Assembly: GCA_946887385.1 (NCBI GenBank) | Contig: CAMPKU010000201.1 | Coordinates: 1 to 8,432, forward strand | Length of the DNA stretch: 8,432 nt | Source: an uncultured Gammaproteobacteria bacterium | GTDB taxonomy: Bacteria > Pseudomonadota > Gammaproteobacteria > Rariloculales > Rariloculaceae | Reading direction: 5' to 3' | Part shown: piece after piece, positions 6,241 through 8,432 of the stretch | Layout of the letters: every line of letters begins with the position of its first letter | Numbering within the stretch: the first letter of the stretch is position 1 | Notes under the pieces: generated by a model | Seen by the model: the letters and a program-made list of their open reading frames with translations, nothing else | Databases searched by the model: none | Told to the model about the DNA's origin: nothing | Translations under genes and position numbers: made by a program

Positions 6241-7470
6241 TTGCCGATCGAACGCGTTACCACAGTCGTCATCGGCGCGGGGCACACCGGGCTCGCGGTG
6301 AGCCGCATGCTCACCGAGCGCTCCATCGAGCACGTCGTGCTCGAGCGCGGCGAAGTCGCGAACTCCTGGCGCCGCGAGCGCTGGGATTCGCTGCGCCTGC
6401 TCACGCCGAATTCGCAAAGCCGGCTGCCGGGCTACCGGTACGAAGGCGACGATCCCGACGGCTTCATGACGATGCGCGAAGTGGTCGATTTCATCGGCGG
6501 TTTCGCGGCTTTTATCGACGCGCCGGTGCGCACACAAACCGAAGTGGTGCGCGTGCAGCTTCACGACGACGGCTATCGCATCGCCACGGCACAGGGCGGC
6601 GAGCTGCAATGCCGCGCGCTCGTGATCGCGAGCGGGGCGTGCAACGTGCCCGTCGTACCCGCGCTGCGCGAAGCCGTGCCCGCGTCGATCGCGTGCTTCA
6701 CGCCGTTCGACTACCGCAACGCGCAGAGCTTGCCCGACGGCGGCGTGCTCGTGGTGGGCGCATCGGCCACCGGCGTGCAGCTCGCCGACGAGATCCGGCG
6801 CTCCGGCCGGCGCGTGCTGCTTTCCGTGGGCGAGCACGTGCGCTTGCCGCGCACGTATCGGGGCCGCGACGTGCTCTGGTGGATGGAGGCGTCGGGCATT
6901 TGGAATCAGCGTTACGACGAGCTCGACGACATCGAGCGCGCGCGCAAGCTGCCGTCGCCGCAGCTCGTGGGCTCGCCGGAGCGTGCGACGCTCGACCTGA
7001 ACGCGTTGAGCGCGGCGGGTGTGGAGATCGTCGGCCGGCTTGCCGCCGTGCGCGACGGGCGAGCGCTGTTCTCGGGCGGGTTGTACAACCAATTCGCGCT
7101 CGCGGATCTGAAGATGAATCGTTTGCTCGAGTCGTTCGACGAGTGGGCGGAGCAGGCCGCCGTTGACGTGTTGCCGCCGGAGCGCTTCGAGCCCACGCGC
7201 GCGCCGCAAGCGCCGCGGCTGCACCTCGATCTCGCGAGCGGGCAAATTCGCTCGATCGTCTGGGCGACGGGGTTCAAGCCCGACTACCGTTGGCTCGACG
7301 TGCCCGTGCTCGACCGCAAAGGGCGGTTGCAACACGACGGCGGCGTCGTGGCGGCGCCTAGGCTATACGCCATCGGGCTGCCGGTGCTGCGGCGGCGCAA
7401 GTCGACGTTCATTCACGGCGCGGAGGACGATGCGCGGGACGTGGTCGAGCGGCTGGCGCAGGATCTGTAA
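6241..7470 (+). CDS. CzcO-like FAD/NAD(P)H-dependent oxidoreductase (flavin monooxygenase family)
   Basis: This 409-residue two-dinucleotide-binding flavoprotein is probably a cytoplasmic monooxygenase or NAD(P)H oxidoreductase of the CzcO/FMO-like group. The FAD site GxGxxG is VIGAGHTG (10-17), ending in the acidic E35 of VVLERG. The NAD(P)H site is VLVVGASATGVQ (169-180). The ATG motif that links the two domains is IVWATGFKPDY (339-349). Just before the NAD(P)H site, where FMO and Baeyer-Villiger enzymes have a histidine-containing fingerprint (H-S-x-x-Y-R), this protein reads CFTPFDYRNAQSLP, so the Tyr-Arg is kept and the histidine is absent. The start is a TTG at 6241 because the FAD strand (RVTTVVIGAG) begins at once and no in-frame ATG precedes it; the AGAAG at 6225-6229 is a weak ribosome binding site. 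It lies 33 nt downstream of the OsmC-family gene with no promoter visible between them. The substrate cannot be predicted. Confidence 0.9.
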   Translation: MPIERVTTVVIGAGHTGLAVSRMLTERSIEHVVLERGEVANSWRRERWDSLRLLTPNSQSRLPGYRYEGDDPDGFMTMREVVDFIGGFAAFIDAPVRTQTEVVRVQLHDDGYRIATAQGGELQCRALVIASGACNVPVVPALREAVPASIACFTPFDYRNAQSLPDGGVLVVGASATGVQLADEIRRSGRRVLLSVGEHVRLPRTYRGRDVLWWMEASGIWNQRYDELDDIERARKLPSPQLVGSPERATLDLNALSAAGVEIVGRLAAVRDGRALFSGGLYNQFALADLKMNRLLESFDEWAEQAAVDVLPPERFEPTRAPQAPRLHLDLASGQIRSIVWATGFKPDYRWLDVPVLDRKGRLQHDGGVVAAPRLYAIGLPVLRRRKSTFIHGAEDDARDVVERLAQDL

Positions 7471-7533
7471 GCGGAGATTGTTGCGCCGCCACCTCGATGC
7501 CAGGCGTCTGTGATGGCGCGGGTCGGTGTGTCG

Positions 7534-7598
7534 ATACCTCTCTCCAGCGCTCGACAGGGAGCCTGTCTAATCGAGTGACTTTGACAAACTCCCTGTCA
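7534..7598 (+). repeat. Repeat unit copy A with two GACA-N7-TGTC palindromes
   Basis: The unit begins ATACCTCTC (7534-7542) and carries two 15-bp sites, GACAGGGAGCCTGTC (7553-7567) and GACAAACTCCCTGTC (7583-7597), whose start points are exactly 30 bp apart. The first site is a 6-bp-arm palindrome; the second shares only the GACA/TGTC ends. A second copy lies exactly 380 bp downstream in the same orientation. Comparing the two copies without gaps I count 43 identities in 65 positions, concentrated in the leading ATACCTCTC and the two palindromes; the 15 nt between the palindromes is poorly conserved. That pattern suggests protein-binding sites or paired hairpins rather than chance. Confidence 0.75.
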
Positions 7599-7694
7599 GT
7601 CGGCACAAGCGATCCACCGAAAGGCTCGACCGCGATCGCTGAGTTCCAGTCATCGATTTTCACGCCGGGCGGCGCACGGCGCGAATCCATCGCG

Positions 7695-7808
7695 CTAGCC
7701 TACCCTTCGCTTGAGCCCGGCTTGCTTGAGGATACTGTTCAGGGTTCCGGGCGCCAAGTCGTCGTTGGGTTTGCCTGGCAGCAGACGGGTGACGTCCCGC
7801 ACCTTCAT
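7695..7808 (-). pseudogene. hicA: HicA-type mRNA interferase toxin remnant with internal in-frame deletion
   Basis: The minus-strand frame of 37 codons reads MKVRDVTRLL directly followed by PGKPNDDLAPGTLNSILKQ and AGLKRRVG. The first ten residues match the start of HicA proteins, and the GKPNDDLAPGTLNSILKQAG segment matches their typical C-terminal end. What is missing is the middle of the small double-stranded-RNA-binding-like fold, about 26 residues with the G-W-Y segment and the G-S-H motif that holds the catalytic histidine of HicA. HicA proteins are normally about 60 residues. The frame is not broken, so an in-frame deletion has joined the two ends. There is no Shine-Dalgarno before the ATG (the upstream bases are CCCCTA), and no HicB antitoxin was found on either side. 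It is very likely an inactive relic. A short expressed peptide is not excluded. Confidence 0.75.
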
Positions 7809-7913
7809 TAGGGGACGTTGGCAGCGGACGTGCGCGCCTACGATTCGTCAATCGGGCCGGAATGAGTAATTTTTCGTCAGGAAGCTGGTGCGGCAGACCG
7901 TCCGTGCGTGTGC

Positions 7914-7978
7914 ATACCTCTCCGCTGCGGTCGACAAGCCGCTTGTCATTCTTGGCGCTTCTGACAAGCGCGCTGTCA
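7914..7978 (+). repeat. Repeat unit copy B with two GACA-N7-TGTC palindromes
   Basis: This is the second copy of the 65-bp unit and begins with the same ATACCTC. Its sites are GACAAGCCGCTTGTC (7933-7947, a palindrome with 7-bp arms around one central base) and GACAAGCGCGCTGTC (7963-7977). The offsets from the ATACC start (19 nt) and between the two sites (30 nt) are identical to copy A. Thirty bp is close to three turns of B-DNA, so dimers bound at both sites would lie on nearly the same face. Together with copy A it brackets the hicA remnant as direct repeats. Confidence 0.75.
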
Positions 7979-7995
7979 TCCAGCGAGGCAGCGAG

Positions 7996-8042
7996 TCCAC
8001 ACGCTCCTCCCCTTCGATAACCTCTCGGTATCGTGGTGTGGA
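7996..8042. other. Potential two-part hairpin downstream of repeat copy B
   Basis: The outer arms TCCACAC (7996-8002) and GTGTGGA (8036-8042) are exact reverse complements. Inside them, CGAT-A-ACC (8015-8022) pairs with GGTATCG (8027-8033), leaving one bulged A (8019) and a TCTC tetraloop. A 12-nt pyrimidine-rich strand (8003-8014) faces only 2 nt on the other side. If transcribed, this could form a bulged stem-loop about 47 nt long. No T-run follows, so it is not an obvious terminator. The pairing is visible; any function is unknown. Confidence 0.35.
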
Positions 8043-8130
8043 TGATCGAGCCTAGTCCGCCCGCAGCGCCGCCGCGGCCGTCCGCCGGCTTGACGCGGCC
8101 TGGGTGGGCACGTCGTTGCCCGCTGATCTC

Positions 8131-8159
8131 TTGCCACTCGTACCGGTTGCGATTACGAA
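8131..8159 (+). promoter_or_regulatory. Candidate promoter for the S41 peptidase gene
   Basis: TTGCCA (8131-8136, 5 of 6 matches to TTGACA) and TACGAA (8154-8159, a weak -10) are separated by 17 nt. The inferred transcript start would lie about 70 nt before the peptidase ATG. The weak -10 makes this tentative. Confidence 0.3.
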
Positions 8160-8237
8160 GCGGCGGCGCTTCTGTGCTTGAATCGCTCTTGCCGCGCGAC
8201 CATGATCAGCTCTCGCCGGGACGATTCGGGAGGGGTC

Positions 8238-8432
8238 ATGACCAATCTCGCCAAGATCATCCGCTGCGTCTCCACTTTCGCGGTCCTCATCGCCGGCATA
8301 AGCGCTGCGCATGCCCAGAGCGCACCGCCCGCTTTGGAAGCCGACGAACGTCGTACCGTCGTCGAAACCGCCGCCGAAGTTCTACGCAATCGCTACGTCT
8401 TCCCCGACGTAGGCGAGCGCGCGGCAGCAGCA
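8238..8432 (+). CDS. Exported S41-family peptidase, N-terminal part (runs off right edge)
   Basis: Only 65 codons are present. The first 26 residues form a Sec signal peptide: charged start MTNLAKIIR, hydrophobic core (about 10-23) and a predicted cut after AHA (24-26), so the mature protein should be periplasmic or secreted. The mature start contains VVETAAEVLRNRYVFPDVGE (41-60). This matches the helical N-terminal domain that precedes the catalytic domain in many S41 (tail-specific/IRBP-like) peptidases, where a leucine-rich helix is followed by a Y-V-F-P motif. The catalytic Ser/Lys region is outside the window, so the assignment rests on this short motif. The ATG at 8238 is supported by GGGAGGGG at 8228-8235, slightly close to the start codon, and by the signal peptide beginning there. 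Confidence 0.7.
   Translation, partial: MTNLAKIIRCVSTFAVLIAGISAAHAQSAPPALEADERRTVVETAAEVLRNRYVFPDVGERAAAA

Larger units (their letters stand above)
7471..8237. other. Long intergenic region with hicA remnant and paired palindromic repeats
   Basis: About 770 nt separate the flavoprotein gene from the S41 peptidase gene in an otherwise densely packed window. The region holds the hicA remnant (7695-7808, minus), two copies of a 65-bp repeat unit, a potential long hairpin (7996-8042) and a candidate promoter (8131-8159), each listed separately. Several open frames of 60-104 codons cross it on both strands, but none has a recognisable protein, ribosome binding site or family motif. I treat the rest as non-coding or decayed sequence. 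No intact transposase, terminal inverted repeat or integrase gene is visible. Confidence 0.6.

Noticed and set aside
7553..7567. GACAGG/CCTGTC and GACAAG/CTTGTC stems considered as intrinsic terminators
   Set aside because: The stems are only 6-7 bp with a 1-3 nt loop, no convincing T-run follows, and the second site of each pair has only 4-bp arms. Conserved protein-binding sites fit better.
7409..7690. Minus-strand 93-codon frame just downstream of the hicA remnant, considered as a HicB antitoxin
   Set aside because: The translation (beginning MDSRRAPPGVKIDDWNSAIA) shows no HicB partial-RNase-H pattern or C-terminal DNA-binding motif. It overlaps the 3' end of the flavoprotein gene and runs through repeat copy A.
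7497..7811. Plus-strand 104-codon open frame
   Set aside because: It lies antisense to the recognisable HicA remnant, spans repeat copy A and has no ribosome binding site or family resemblance.
7534..7978. Repeat copies considered as integron attC sites around a hicA cassette
   Set aside because: Toxin genes are common in integron cassettes, but I find no RYYYAAC/GTTRRRY core sites, and the two copies lack the long imperfect dyad of attC.
7471..8237. CRISPR array
   Set aside because: There are only two diverged repeat units, with internal palindromes 30 bp apart and a 380-bp unit distance, and no set of identical repeats with regular spacers.

Overview
This is a GC-rich (by eye, above 60% G+C), densely coded window of the kind seen in free-living Proteobacteria or similarly GC-rich Gram-negative phyla. 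Gene content (MetX/MetY direct sulfhydrylation, a PAS histidine kinase, OsmC, and a CzcO-like flavoprotein next to an exported S41 peptidase) fits a proteobacterial chromosome. I cannot place it to genus. There are no rRNA or tRNA genes, no CRISPR array and no intact insertion sequence.

Layout. Positions 1-294 (minus) hold the N-terminal 98 residues of a class I SAM-dependent methyltransferase that runs off the left edge. It is divergent from a 92-residue protein of unknown function (485-763, plus), which has a strong ribosome binding site and a perfect 9-bp inverted repeat in front of it. From 5551 down to 732 five genes lie on the minus strand in the order metX, metY, a CoA-binding (YccU-type) protein, a small four-helix membrane protein and a PAS-containing histidine kinase. 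The first three form a tight unit: 11 nt between metX and metY, then an ATGA stop/start overlap. MetX activates homoserine by acylation and MetY replaces the acyl group with sulfide to give homocysteine. The coupled CoA-binding protein has no known role there. The last two minus genes are more loosely spaced (84 and 58 nt), and the kinase overlaps the small unknown gene tail-to-tail by 32 nt.

Divergent from metX, a good sigma70-type promoter (5579-5607) precedes an OsmC-family protein that lacks the usual second cysteine, followed 33 nt later by a CzcO-like FAD/NAD(P)H oxidoreductase with a TTG start. The two are probably one operon with a redox or detoxification theme.

The most unusual part is the roughly 770-nt stretch 7471-8237. 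It contains (i) a HicA toxin gene remnant on the minus strand (7695-7808), with clear HicA N- and C-termini but the central catalytic-histidine segment missing in frame; (ii) two diverged copies of a 65-bp repeat unit in direct orientation, exactly 380 bp apart and flanking the hicA remnant, each carrying two 15-bp GACA-N7-TGTC palindromes spaced exactly 30 bp; and (iii) a potential long hairpin (7996-8042). The window ends inside the N-terminus of an exported S41-family peptidase (from 8238, plus).
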